Part shown: positions 43,738 to 62,700 of the stretch, piece by piece
Layout: each line of letters begins with the position of its first letter
How positions within the stretch are numbered: position 1 is the first letter of the stretch
Source: Eubacteriales bacterium
GTDB taxonomy: Bacteria; Bacillota; Clostridia; Lachnospirales; Lachnospiraceae
Direction of reading: 5' to 3'
NCBI GenBank assembly: GCA_030536575.1
Contig: JAUNPS010000029.1
Coordinates: 1 to 64,000, forward strand
DNA length: 64,000 nucleotides
Position numbers and translations under genes: made by a program
The notes under the pieces: model-generated
Told to the model about the DNA's origin: nothing
The model's database searches: none
Seen by the model: the letters and a program-made list of their open reading frames with translations, nothing else

Positions 43738-44143
43738 TCACTTTCACCAGCACTTTCGCATCTTTTTTCCCGTCAAAATCATAGTACAAGATCTGCTCCC
43801 AGGTTCCGAAATCCAGCCGTCCTTTCGTGAGGCCGCACACCGCTTCCCGCCCCATGATGCAGCGCTTCAGATGGGCGTCCGCATTTTTCTCGAAAACGTT
43901 GTGATGGTACTGGCTGTAAGGCCGCTCCGGCGCGAGCTTTTCCACCAGGATTTCAAAATCCTTTTCCAGTCCTTCTTCGTCGTCATTGATAAAAATGCTG
44001 GAGGTCACATTCATCGGATTGACCAGAACCATCCCTTCCTGGATTCCGCTCTCCTCCACAGCTTCCTGCACCTGCCCGGTAATATTCTGGATTTCCCGGC
44101 GCTTTCCGGTTTTGAGATGGAGTTCTTTCCGAAATGATTTCAT
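43727..44143 (-). CDS. YjbQ/UPF0047 family protein
   Basis: This 138-residue protein has the family motifs [15 protein letters not shown] (about residues 77-91), [14 protein letters not shown] and a [19 protein letters not shown] end. E. coli YjbQ shows thiamine-phosphate synthase side activity, but the physiological role is unsettled. It lies between the rpoC terminator and two GntR genes, and overlaps the first of them. Whether it belongs to the catabolic unit is unclear. Confidence 0.85.
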   Translation of the reverse strand: MKSFRKELHLKTGKRREIQNITGQVQEAVEESGIQEGMVLVNPMNVTSSIFINDDEEGLEKDFEILVEKLAPERPYSQYHHNVFEKNADAHLKRCIMGREAVCGLTKGRLDFGTWEQILYYDFDGKKDAKVLVKVIGE

Positions 44144-44171
44144 CTGCTCTGCTGTCTCCTTTTTCTGATTG

Positions 44172-44211
44172 CAAAAGGAGGCCCGGACAGCCCAGCCATC
44201 CAGTACCTCCT
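44172..44211 (-). terminator. Terminator of rpoBC
   Basis: AGGAGG/CCTCCT with an inner CTGGA/TCCGG helix is followed by TTTT on the minus strand, starting 8 bases after the rpoC stop. Confidence 0.7.
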
Positions 44212-44218
44212 CATACCT

Positions 44219-47917
<3,699 letters not shown>

Positions 47918-47939
47918 GGATGCTTTCCCTCCCTAATCT

Positions 47940-51791
<3,852 letters not shown>

Positions 51792-51895
51792 TGACATTTC
51801 ACCCCTGTTCTTTCTATATAAAACTACAATAATGCGTAATCACTTTTGGGCATACTTATGCCTTGGGCATAATCTTGCACAATAGTGCACTATCC

Positions 51896-51924
51896 ACTAT
51901 AACACAAACACGAAAAGGTGTCAA
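51896..51924 (-). promoter_or_regulatory. Promoter of rpoBC
   Basis: TTGACA (51919-51924) and TATAGT (51896-51901) on the minus strand are 17 bases apart. The leader of about 100 bases contains a TTATGCC-CAA-GGCATAA hairpin. Confidence 0.82.
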
Positions 51925-51933
51925 GACGGCTTT

Positions 51934-53688
51934 TTAATTTTTTTCAGCCATCTGATTCATCCGGTTCAGCGCCATGCCGACGCCTAACAGGCACCAGAAA
52001 AAGGGCGCGGTCACGCTCATTGAATCGTTTGCAAGTCCCAGAATCAGATAGCCCAGCACGGCAATCGCGGCCGCGCATCCGGCCTTCGCCTCAAAAGCGT
52101 CCATTTTCCTGTTTCGATAAATCCTCCAGGAATTCCACAAATAAGCCAGCCAGAAAACCAGCGTCACAGCCAGAGAGAGTACCCCTGTCTGGACTCCCAT
52201 CTGCAAATAAAGGCTGTGCGGCTTTGTGAGGATTTCTTCATAGACTTTTCTGTTTGTGTTGACTTTCGCCAGATAATCATTCTGCGGAAATACCAGTGCA
52301 AAGGTATCCGGCCCGCTTCCAAGCAGGAGATTGTTTTTCAAAAGTCCAACGCAGCGGCTCCAGATATACATTCGTTCCCCAAACAGCCGCTCATACCCTT
52401 CCATTCCGCAGGCATCCGCCGTCTCGATCGTATCCGCTTTTCCATAAATGGTCACATAGGTAAATCCATGTGCCGCGTCTTTCACGAAATAAAAAGGTTC
52501 CTCTTTATAATGCAGAATCAAATAAATCAAACCCTGCTGCTGATACGCTTCCCAAACAAGATTTTTCGTCCCGTCCCTGTCCAGCCGGTAACAATTTTCT
52601 TCCTCCTGTGCAATCAGCGCAATTTTCGTCCCGTCCTCCTCCCGTGCAATAATCAGCGCCGCATCCTTGCCCTGTGCTTCCGCATTCACCCGGATTTTCC
52701 CGTCCGGCAGCGTCAGCTCAATGGCGTCCTCTTCCACTTGAATATCCTGAAGCGAATAAGTCAACCGGCTGACCGGATTTTTCCAGAGATATCCGGCGCC
52801 CGCCGTCAGGAGCAGCACGCCCGAAGCTCCGGCAATCATCCAGGATTTTTTCCCTTTCACGCACAGCAGTACCCCGGCAATGAGCATGACCGGAATCGTA
52901 ACGATCGCCGCTTTTGACCCCGTCCCCACAAGGCAGATCAAAAGCAATGCGCCGATCCCCGCGCAGATTCCTTTCTTCCACTTTTCTTTCGCGTCCGCTG
53001 CCAGGCAAAAAAGGATAGGCAGCATCAGTAAAATATAAACAACCGCATAATTCGGATTATAAAAAGACATATAGACCGGATTTACCTTGCTTTCTGCGAA
53101 CTGGTAAGACAGTGTCTGGCCTTCCAGCCCGGTTCCAGCCGTCAGGAGTGCCTGTCCGGCCGAACTGTTCCAAAAATCATAGCCGAGTATCTGGCCAATC
53201 CCCAAAATTCCCTGGATTGCTGCCCCAAACGCCAATGCCCAGAAAACCGTTCGGACATCCTCTCCGTTTTCCAATACCTGACCGGCATAAAACGCAGCGA
53301 TTCCATAAGATACCAATGTCCAGATTCCCTCATAATTTTCGATCATCCCATTTACCGCAAACGACCGATTATCCGAAACAGCCGCGGATACAAACGCCAG
53401 AACCAGATAAATTCCCAGCCAAATCCAGCTCTTCCACCCTTTCGGATATTTTTTCCGAACCACAATCCGGATTCCGAGATTCACCAGCATCCAGCCAGCC
53501 AAAATCATGAGCATTCTTGTTCGCCACCAGGCAAAAAAATCACCCTGGCTTGTAAGATCCGGAAACCACGGGTAATCTGCAAGCCCTGTCTCCACGATTT
53601 TCAGGTGTACCACAAACGGCAGCACCGCGGCGAGCAGAATCAAAGGTAGTAATTCAGCGATCCGTTCTGTTTTCTTTTTCCTGCGCAT
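51934..53688 (-). CDS. O-antigen ligase family membrane protein
   Basis: This 584-residue protein has about ten or more hydrophobic segments. A long soluble loop lies in the middle, with a DGTKIALIAQEEENC-type beta region. A conserved LLLGSGPDTFALVFPQNDY stretch (about residues 465-483) and a following PHSLYLQMGVQTGVL motif match the Wzy_C/O-antigen ligase family. It is likely involved in surface polysaccharide ligation or polymerisation. The frame opens 19 codons earlier, but the ATG at 53688 has GAGGAG ahead. It lies just after the giant surface-protein gene and its terminator. Confidence 0.85.
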   Translation of the reverse strand: MRRKKKTERIAELLPLILLAAVLPFVVHLKIVETGLADYPWFPDLTSQGDFFAWWRTRMLMILAGWMLVNLGIRIVVRKKYPKGWKSWIWLGIYLVLAFVSAAVSDNRSFAVNGMIENYEGIWTLVSYGIAAFYAGQVLENGEDVRTVFWALAFGAAIQGILGIGQILGYDFWNSSAGQALLTAGTGLEGQTLSYQFAESKVNPVYMSFYNPNYAVVYILLMLPILFCLAADAKEKWKKGICAGIGALLLICLVGTGSKAAIVTIPVMLIAGVLLCVKGKKSWMIAGASGVLLLTAGAGYLWKNPVSRLTYSLQDIQVEEDAIELTLPDGKIRVNAEAQGKDAALIIAREEDGTKIALIAQEEENCYRLDRDGTKNLVWEAYQQQGLIYLILHYKEEPFYFVKDAAHGFTYVTIYGKADTIETADACGMEGYERLFGERMYIWSRCVGLLKNNLLLGSGPDTFALVFPQNDYLAKVNTNRKVYEEILTKPHSLYLQMGVQTGVLSLAVTLVFWLAYLWNSWRIYRNRKMDAFEAKAGCAAAIAVLGYLILGLANDSMSVTAPFFWCLLGVGMALNRMNQMAEKN

Positions 53689-53706
53689 ACGTCTCCTCTT
53701 TGAATG

Positions 53707-53740
53707 GAAAGAGGCTCCGGAGTTTTCACCCCGAAGCCTC
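53707..53740 (-). terminator. Terminator of the giant surface-protein gene
   Basis: GAGGCTTCGGGG and CTCCGGAGCCTC form a 12-pair stem with a six-base loop on the minus strand, followed by TTTCC. The T-run is short, so termination may be partial. Confidence 0.65.
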
Positions 53741-53748
53741 CTCACCCG

Positions 53749-56700
53749 TTATTTTACTTTTACCTTGCAGGTAACTTTCTTCTTACCCGACACAATGGTG
53801 ATGGTTGCGGTTCCTTTCTTTTTCGCAGTGATCTTTCCTTTACTGCTTACGGTTGCAACCTTCTTGTTCGAGGACTTGAAGGTCAGTTTATCCTGGCTGT
53901 TTTTCGGTGTCACCGTCACCTTGAGCTGAAGGGTCTTCCCTTTCTTCAGGGTTACGGAGGTCTTGTTTACCTTCAGTTTCGTTGTGGCGATCTTCTTTAC
54001 GGTTACTTTGATTTTTGCGGTCTTTCCGCTCTTCAGTGTAACGGTAATGGTCGCGGTTCCGGCTTTCTTTCCGGTAATCTTGCCTTTGCTGCTTACGGTT
54101 GCCACCGATGTTTTGTTGGATTTCCAGCTCTTGATGCTGTCGCCTTTGGCGAAGGTCACTTTCGGGGCGGTGATGCTCTTGCCCGCGGTGACGGTTACGC
54201 TGGTCTTGGCGACTTTGATCGTTGCTGTCAGCTTGGCAATCTTTTTGGTTTCGGTAGCCTTGCATACGGAACAGGTTCTGGTCTGTGTACCTGTTTTGAG
54301 AACTGTTGCTTCGGTGGTTACTTTATATTCACCAAAGGAGTGCTCTCCGGTTGCCGGGATTGCGGTTGCGGCTTTCTTGTCTCCGCATACGCTGCACTCT
54401 TCGTGCTGGCTTCCCGCTTCGCCGCAGGTTGCGGCTTTGTCTACCACTACCTGATAGGTATGCTTTCCTGTGGCGGCAATCGTGGTCGCGGCCTTCTTGT
54501 CTCCGCATACGCTGCACTCTTCGTGCTGGCTTCCCGCTTCGCCGCAGGTTGCTGCTTTGTCCACCACTACCTGATAGGTATGCTTTCCTGTGGCGGCAAT
54601 CGTTTCTGTCTTTGTCTCACCGCACGTCGCACAGGTATACGTCTTTACTCCTGCTGCTCCGCATGTCGCGGCTTTCGTGACCTTCCCTGCATCCCAGGTA
54701 TGACCTGTCGCTGCAATCGTCATCGCGGCTTTCTTGTTTCCGCATACGCTGCACTCTTCGTGCTGGCTTCCTGCCGTTGTACAGGTCGCAGCCTTGTCTA
54801 CGACTACCTTATACGTATGCTGGCCAGTTGCGGCAATGCTTTCCGTTTTCGTCCCACCGCACGTCGCACAGGTATACGTCTTTACTCCTGCTGCTCCGCA
54901 TGTCGCGGCTTTCGTGACCTTCCCTGCATCCCAGGTATGACCTGTCGCTGCAATCGTCATCGCGGCTTTCTTGTTTCCGCATACGCTGCACTCTTCGTGC
55001 TGGCTTCCTGCCGTTGTACAGGTCGCAGCCTTGTCTACGACTACCTTATACGTATGCTGGCCAGTTGCGGCAATGCTTTCCGTTTTCGTCCCACCGCACG
55101 TCGCACAGGTATACGTCTTTACTCCTGCTGCTCCGCATGTTGCGGCTTTTGTAACCTTGCCTGCATCCCAAGTATGACCTGTCGCTGCAATTGTCGTTAC
55201 ATCTGTCTTTGCGTCGCATCTCGTACAATGGTGAGATTTGCTTCCCTCTGTCGTACAGGTCGCAGCCTTATCAATCTTCCAGTCTGTGGAATAGGAATGA
55301 CCAAGCGCTTTGATTGTCTGCGTCTGTTCCTCGCCACAGGAGCATTTCTGCACAATTTTTCCTTCCGTTGTACAGGTCGCTGCCGTTTCGGATACGGTCT
55401 GCCAGTCATGCTGGTGGATCTGGAAGGTTCCGGTAATTGTACCGGTAAAGTTATTCTGGCCTGTAATGGTGATCGTTGCCGCACCGCTTGCATTTCCCTG
55501 AATATTGTCAGCGTATGTGCAGGTGAACTCACTGTCTGTCAGGCTCCGGCCGTTAAAGGTCAGTTCCGGCTTCGGCGTTAAGGCGCTGCCGGTGTAGTTC
55601 TGGGTCGGAATCGCGGAAAGCGTCACACTCTCCATGGATGCGGGATTGATGGTAAACGGAATGGTTTCCGTGCCGTAATAGTCGCCTTTTCCGGTCACTG
55701 TTACGCTTGCATTCCCTGCATCGGTATTGTTTTCATACAGAAGTTCATAATCTGTGCCTTCCGTCAATACATTCTCGCCGTCCACGACCGTGATTGTCGG
55801 CTCTAACGGGCTGCCCGTATAAACAAGATTTTCTGCTCCGAGCAATGTGATCGTTGTATCCAGAAGATTCCGTTCTGCTCCGGCTGCTGCCATCAGTTCA
55901 ACTGTACCGCTGCCGGACACTGTACCATAATAGGTTTTTCCTGCTTCTAAAATGTAAACAGGTGCGGTCTGCTGCGACACCGATTTGTAATTTTCGTCAT
56001 ACAGGATGGAACCAATGCTGCTTCCGTCCTGATCGGAAATGGTATAAGTGCCGCTCGTTTCCGGCGTAAACGCGAATACTCTAGTGGATTCCTCATCACC
56101 AAATGCGATCGTTATTTTTTCGCTCGTCGTAACTTTCGGAAGTTCTTCTTTCTGAACTGCCGGAATATCCAGCGCAGCATAATAACCGCCGCAGGTAACG
56201 CTGATCCGGTATGTGCTCTTGTTTACGAATTCTGCCGATTCATAGATTCCGTTTCCGTGCTGATCGCCAACATCTCCAAACGGAGACGAAAGGGTTTCTG
56301 TCGTCTGATTCGAGTAGGTTACGGTCACTTCCATTCCGTTAAGATCCGGCTCGACCATTCCATAGAACGCATAAGAATCATTCGGCTCTTTCGTGATTTC
56401 CAGACCTGTCACCGTATACTTTTCACCCACATGGAACGTAACGTTTCCTGCTTCTTCATAGTCACTCCATGATACACGGATAAAATAGGTCTTTCCTTTC
56501 TGGGTGGTAAAGTTTTCATACAGACCATAGTCCTCATATCGGTCTAATAATGCACGGATGGAATATGTTCCATTCTCCGATTCGGATTCTCCACCAAGGA
56601 AATACTCACCATTCGTTTCCGCAGTAAAGCAGAAATATTCGGTTCCCTCTCCGGAAAGCGTCAAAGTCTTTTCCTGCCCTACCGCAAGTGATTCAATGCT

Positions 56701-59700
56701 TTCCTGCTTCAAGACAGACATTTCTGCCGAAGCAGTCAGTTCTCCGCAGGATACATCGATCTGATAAATCTTTTCCGTATCTGTTTCACGAATCGGATTT
56801 TCACTGAGAGACACGTTGAAAATGTTCCCGTCACTATCACTACCGATTTCTCCCCACAAGACGTTGCTTTCTGTCTCTCCATTTGTATAAGTAATCTGCA
56901 GGCAATAGTTCATCAGGATAAGTTCCTGTGAGAAGAGACCTTCAATCGGAGCATAATAACATTTTCCTTCCTGTATCGTGATACTCTCCGGCACCCGTTT
57001 CTGGTATTCATTTAGAACGACCTGGCACCCTCCTTCTCCGTAAATCGATACAGAATACGTATATTCTACGCCTGCCTGCAATTCATCTCTCAGCCGGATG
57101 GTTTCGCCTGCTCCACCTTCCTGATCGGCAATCCACTCTTCATCTCCATAGCATTTAACGTACCAGTCGGCGGTGTTCTCGGAACTTGTAAACGTATAAG
57201 TTCCCGTATGCTCCGGCGTAAAGGTATAGATAACCCTCACATAATCACCTTCACAGGTAATCTGAACCGTTTCGCCCAAAGTCAGCTCGCCGCCTTCTGG
57301 CTCGGTGCTTCCTCCGGAATTCCGTTTACTAATCGCGACGATTCCTGACGCGCTTCCTTCGACAATGAGCAGATAGGTTTCAGAGGCATTCAGAGAACCG
57401 TATGAGCGATACCAGCAGCCATCTTCCTGGTACTGATACATGAAATAGGCATCTTCTGCACCTGTCGTCGTAATGTTATACGTTCCGCTCTCCTGCGGCG
57501 TAAACTGGAACAGTTGTCTTCCACTCTCACACGTTACGGTCTGATCTGTCGAAATAACCGGAAGGCTCGCAACATCCAGCGCTTTTACCTCGAACTCTAC
57601 GGTTCCCATCTTCGGTTCGGCGCCATTTAAGTATGCGGCTGCCTGATAAGTACCGGCCGCCAACATAATTGCACTTCCGGATCTCAGGCTCATCGACTCA
57701 ACCGCTTCTCCATCTTTGCTCAAATCAAACCGGAACCAGTTTCCATAAACGTCGCTTTCTTCTCCACGAATACTGTTTTCTGTCTCATCGCTGTAGGTAA
57801 TATCCACCTGGATATCATTATTCCTGTAGGTATCCACTCCTGCAATGTATTCTTTATCATTGGAAAGAGCAATCTTCTCTACAGCCGACACCTTCTTAAT
57901 CGTGATCCGATAGGTGTCGCGTCCGGAATACGGCGTAATCATGAAATAGTACGTCTGGCTTTCGTTCAAATTCAGGTACAGACAGTAATTTCCGGAACGA
58001 CCGGTGATTTCTTCCATCTGTTCTCCCTGTTTTTCAAAAACTCTGACTTTCAGCCTGGTGTTAAAGCTGATCTCATAAGTCGCTGTTTCATCCGGAACGA
58101 AGGTAAGGCAGGATACTTCCTTATTTCCTTCTACGGATAGGGTTTGGTCCAGAGTTAATGTATTTCCGGCTGCCGCTTCTTCCAGTGTGAGCACTTGAAT
58201 CGGGTAGTCCGCCGAAAACTCTCCGCAGGTGACCGTTACCTTATAGGTTCCGGCAGGAAGTTCGCTGTCTGCGTCAACTTCTTCTCCATCGGCATTTACA
58301 AGGCTGCTTCTGAAATAATTTCCGTAAGAATCTGTGTAAGTAACTATCTGGGAGGTTCCATCCGTATAGGATACTTCCAGTTCAAAGTCACGCAGATTCA
58401 CTGTTTCGAGTCCCTGGATATACTGCGTCCGGCCAACGTCCGCAATCTCGAAGCCGCTCATTTCCGGAATCAGGCTAATATTCAGCTCTCTCGAATAACT
58501 GGAACCGCGCACGCTAAATACGACCGTTTCTCCCGCTTGGAGCGTAATCTGTTCTTTCCACAGATATTTGTCGTTAACATCCCAAAAGTCACCATATTCA
58601 TCCGTATCCATATAATACCACTTCGTATAGATATCCGAGTCACTTTCGAACTGATAGGTGCCTGTTTCAGGTGCTGTAAAGGAATAAATCTGCCACTTCT
58701 CTCCCTTAGCAATTTCATTTGAGCCGACTGCTAATGCTTTCGTTCCTTCAGGAGCCGCGACCACTTCAACGGTAAACGACTGTCTTACTTCCGAATCATT
58801 GCTTGCATAGACGTATACCGTATATGTTTCTCCGGCCTGCCATTGGGTATCATTCATTCCCTGCGTATCCAGCATCAGGCCGTTTCCATATTTGTCGCCT
58901 TCTTCTAAAGTTACTTCCGTCGTCTCACCATTATCATAGGTCAGGGTTGCTTTCAAACCCCAGTCGATAAAGGGATGGTATCCTGCCGGATAGACCGTCA
59001 TATCCGGTTCCTGGATCGTCATAGACTGGACTGACGGCGCTTTTTCTAATTTCCAACCGCTTTGAACACTTCTTATTTCAGCGATATAACATTTTCCAGC
59101 TTCCAATTGGATACTGAAAGCCGCTTTTCCATCTGCCCAGCTTTCACTGGCATCCGTATCGTACCAACAGGAAAATTCTTCATGAAACCACTCAAAATAA
59201 TTGATTCCTGTATAGTCCTCTAAAGATTCCAGGGATTCCAGCAAGTAGGTTCCGCTTTCCTCACACATGATTCCCAGATAGCGAAGCCCACGACTCGTCT
59301 CCGGTAATGCAAGCAGCTCTTCTTTTGAAATTTCATCACCTACCTGCTTTAAAATCGGAAGCTCTATGACGTTAAGAGTCTGAGCCTCCTGGCTTGAATT
59401 CTCACATTCCAGGTAATAGGTTTTTCCGCTGCTTGTATACAGCACATTCGCGCCTTCGACTCTATCACGGTTTTCACCTGAGTAGATCCGAATCTCCATA
59501 TCCGTTTGATCGCAATACGCTTCATACAGTACGCCGATTTCGGGAGTAAAGGAATAATAGGCTGTTGTTCCTGCCGGTACTACACACTCTCCGAGCGTAA
59601 TCGTCTCTGCCAGGTCTTCCATAGAAACGATCTGGATTTCTTCTTCTGCAAGCTTCTGATCTCCAAGATAAAATTCTAAAGTATAGGTTCCTGTTCCATA

Positions 59701-62700
59701 TCTGAACCAAAAGCCGTCTCCGGCCGAACCCCAAGTACATTCCTCGCCATCCGCGTTTCGGATAACGAGTGTAAGGTTTGTCACAGAATTCCAGTAGGAA
59801 TCTGTTTCCTTCCAACCGATCGTTTCGCCGTCACCATCTTCATACCGGAAGATAAACTGCCAGTCTTTCAATGGTTCTGTATAAGCCTCATCCTGGAACT
59901 TCGTTGTTCCAGTTATCACGGTAAGCTCCTGAGGTGTCTTTGAAGAATACAATCCAAAACTAATCTCTTCGCCAAGATAGTTGTCGGAAGTTGCAATCTG
60001 AACGACATAGGTATTTCCTGCTGTCACCGACAATTTCCAGCCATTTTCGAAATATTCTCTACCGCCATTCGAATAAAAATATCCGTATGTTGTTTCGCCA
60101 TCTGCTGCTACATTGTAATAACCTGTGGACTGAGGGATAAAACGGTAGTATACGCCTTCCGCTCCCTGACTGATTATCGAATGATTTTCATTTTCCGTCA
60201 GAGTCGGAAGCTCTTCAGAGGCTATTTTCTGTGCGTTTACCGTTATTTCCGTTCCACTAAGTTCGAATACAAGCTCATAAGTTCCCGCCGGAGCGTTCTT
60301 TTCGCTGTCGAGCGTATATTCCGTTTCGTCGGATGTACTGCGAATGGTTTTCAAAACAAATACATTTCCATATTCGTCAACGGAAGTGTACTGACGGCCA
60401 TCCCACTTGAAGCTGCTTGAATCGCCGTCTTCATAGGAAATTTGGAAATTCAGGCTGGCAACTTCTGCAAGGTTTGCGCAATCCGGATAGCTTAACTCCC
60501 CGACTTGAGAAACTTCTCTGATTTTCTTTCCTTCTGCCGACTGAATAATACAAGAAACCGTTTTCGTTTCGTCTAAATCCCAGGAACGAATACCAAAATA
60601 GTAGGTTTCTCCTTCATACAGATATTGTGAAACCTTCAGCACCCCATCCTCAGAGCTTCTCCTTTCACAAATCCCTTCTAACCCCGCACTAAAGAAGGAA
60701 CCCCAAAGTTCGCCCCAGGAAACCTGATCTGAGATTACTTCATAAACCCCTGATGCATCTGGAACAAATTTCACATAGGTAAATTGTCCATTTGACTCCA
60801 AAGTCATGTCAAAAGACTTTCCTACTTCTACTAATTGTGCATTACCTACCGGGCTTGTAAACTGCATCTGTACTGTTGAAGATGAATCATCTGCATATAC
60901 GGCTATAAAATATTCTTGATCATTCCCCAGCCATAGCTCATATTCCTCTTCAGATCCCGTATTACATCCCATGTTAAATAGATTGTCCCCTGACGAGTTG
61001 TAAAGTTCTGCACTTGTGTAGTTTGCACCGCTGTTTACCATTCTCCATTTATAATATCCTCCTATGGATGGCTTCAGCCTAAACCACGTTTTCCTATCAT
61101 TGGAAATTTCAAATTCATTAGAAAGAACATTTTCTTCCAATAATTGCGTTGTCGTTTTTGTCAGCTTGACTGATACGGTATCGCCTTCTTCCAGATCACT
61201 CATTGTCAAAAGCAATTTCTGTCCGTCAGCAAATACTTTTTCACTCTGAATCTCAGATGTCCACTTGCTATACAGGTAGAACGAGCCTGCTCCACTTACC
61301 TTCAACTCATAGTTTTTTCCGGTCTGTTCGCTTTTTATCTGAGCAGAAATTTCATATAAGCCGCCTTCGGGAATCACCGTCCAGAACTGTACAGTTCCAT
61401 CCTGGCTTTCGAAGGTTCCGGAAAGATTTTCATCTAATTCCCCATCCAATTCCTCGATTGCTTTTACCGTAATTGGAACAACACATTCCACATCAGCTTT
61501 ATAGATGGTAATAGACTGGGAGCCTGCCTTCCATGTGTCGTCTGCATTCAGGTCTCCACTGTAACGCCAATTGAGTCCTGCATAACTATTGTATAGACCA
61601 CACGTTCCCTGGCTACCATCACTAAATGTGAGTGTCACATAAAACTCTTCCACTTCCTGGTCAAGGCCGGAAATAAATTCTGTTTTTGCATTTTCCAATT
61701 CAGCTGCTATTCCAGTAATCGAAATCTCAGGCTGCATTTTCATGGTAAACGCTGTCCGGACTTCAGAATTATAATTATAAATCACAATATCATAGGTCAC
61801 GCCAGCTTCCAAATCTGGAATATACTCTGCATAGCCTGCATGTCCCGCAAAAACGTTACTCCAGTAAACTCCTTCTCCATCTTTTCTGACTTCAATGGAA
61901 AAAACAGCTTCAGTCTGTACATTCAGGTAGTACATCCCGCTTTTGGGTGCCGTAAAAGAAATATGATTTTCACCTGAATAAAGGTTTAATGTTGTCTCTT
62001 TGGCATTCTCCAGCGAAAATTCTTCTTTCTGTGAGATATTCAGCGTAACATCATAAGATTCCGAATCATCTACTCGCATCCCAAAAAGAAAACTTTCATT
62101 TGCTTCCAGGTCAACGCTGAGCATCTGACCGTCTTCCAGGCTCCAGCCGTTCTTTCTAATGCCGTAGTCTTCATATCGATTAATATAAATACTTCCACCG
62201 TTTTCTGCTGTCAGATTAAGCAGGTAAGTTCCGGTTTCTTCAGGTGTAAATGCATAATAGTTCTCTTCCGAGGTAACAGTAACTTCGAAATCCTCTGACA
62301 TTGTCACCTGCGTTGCAATGTCTGAAACAGAGTGAACAATTATATCATAAGCCATATAAACAGTATCTGGATTTTCTTTCCAGACTTTTACCTGCGAAAT
62401 TCCAGGCGTCCAGATTTCCCATCCGGGATATGGCGTTTCAAGCATTTCACCGAAATATTCTGCATTTATCCCTTCTCCGTCTTTGAGTATTTCCGTATAT
62501 CCGTCTGTATAGTTTATCTGAACTATTATTCCAGAAAGATCCAGGTTTTGATCGATACCAGAAGTGAATACCGTTTTCTCCGGCTCCTCAACGAGTTCAA
62601 TCGATTCTTCTTCCGATCTGAAAACTTGGCAATATACGGCCTCCCCTTCATTTCCCCCATAGAATTCTAAAAAGTAAGTAACACCCGCTTCCAGATATTC

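Noticed and set aside
54290-55300. Possible CRISPR array
   Set aside because: The repeats are 120 and 237 bp, contiguous, in frame and coding, with no spacers.
53704-55581. 625-codon cysteine-rich plus-strand frame with repeats
   Set aside because: It is the antisense of the tandem repeats of the giant surface protein; its regularity comes from those repeats.
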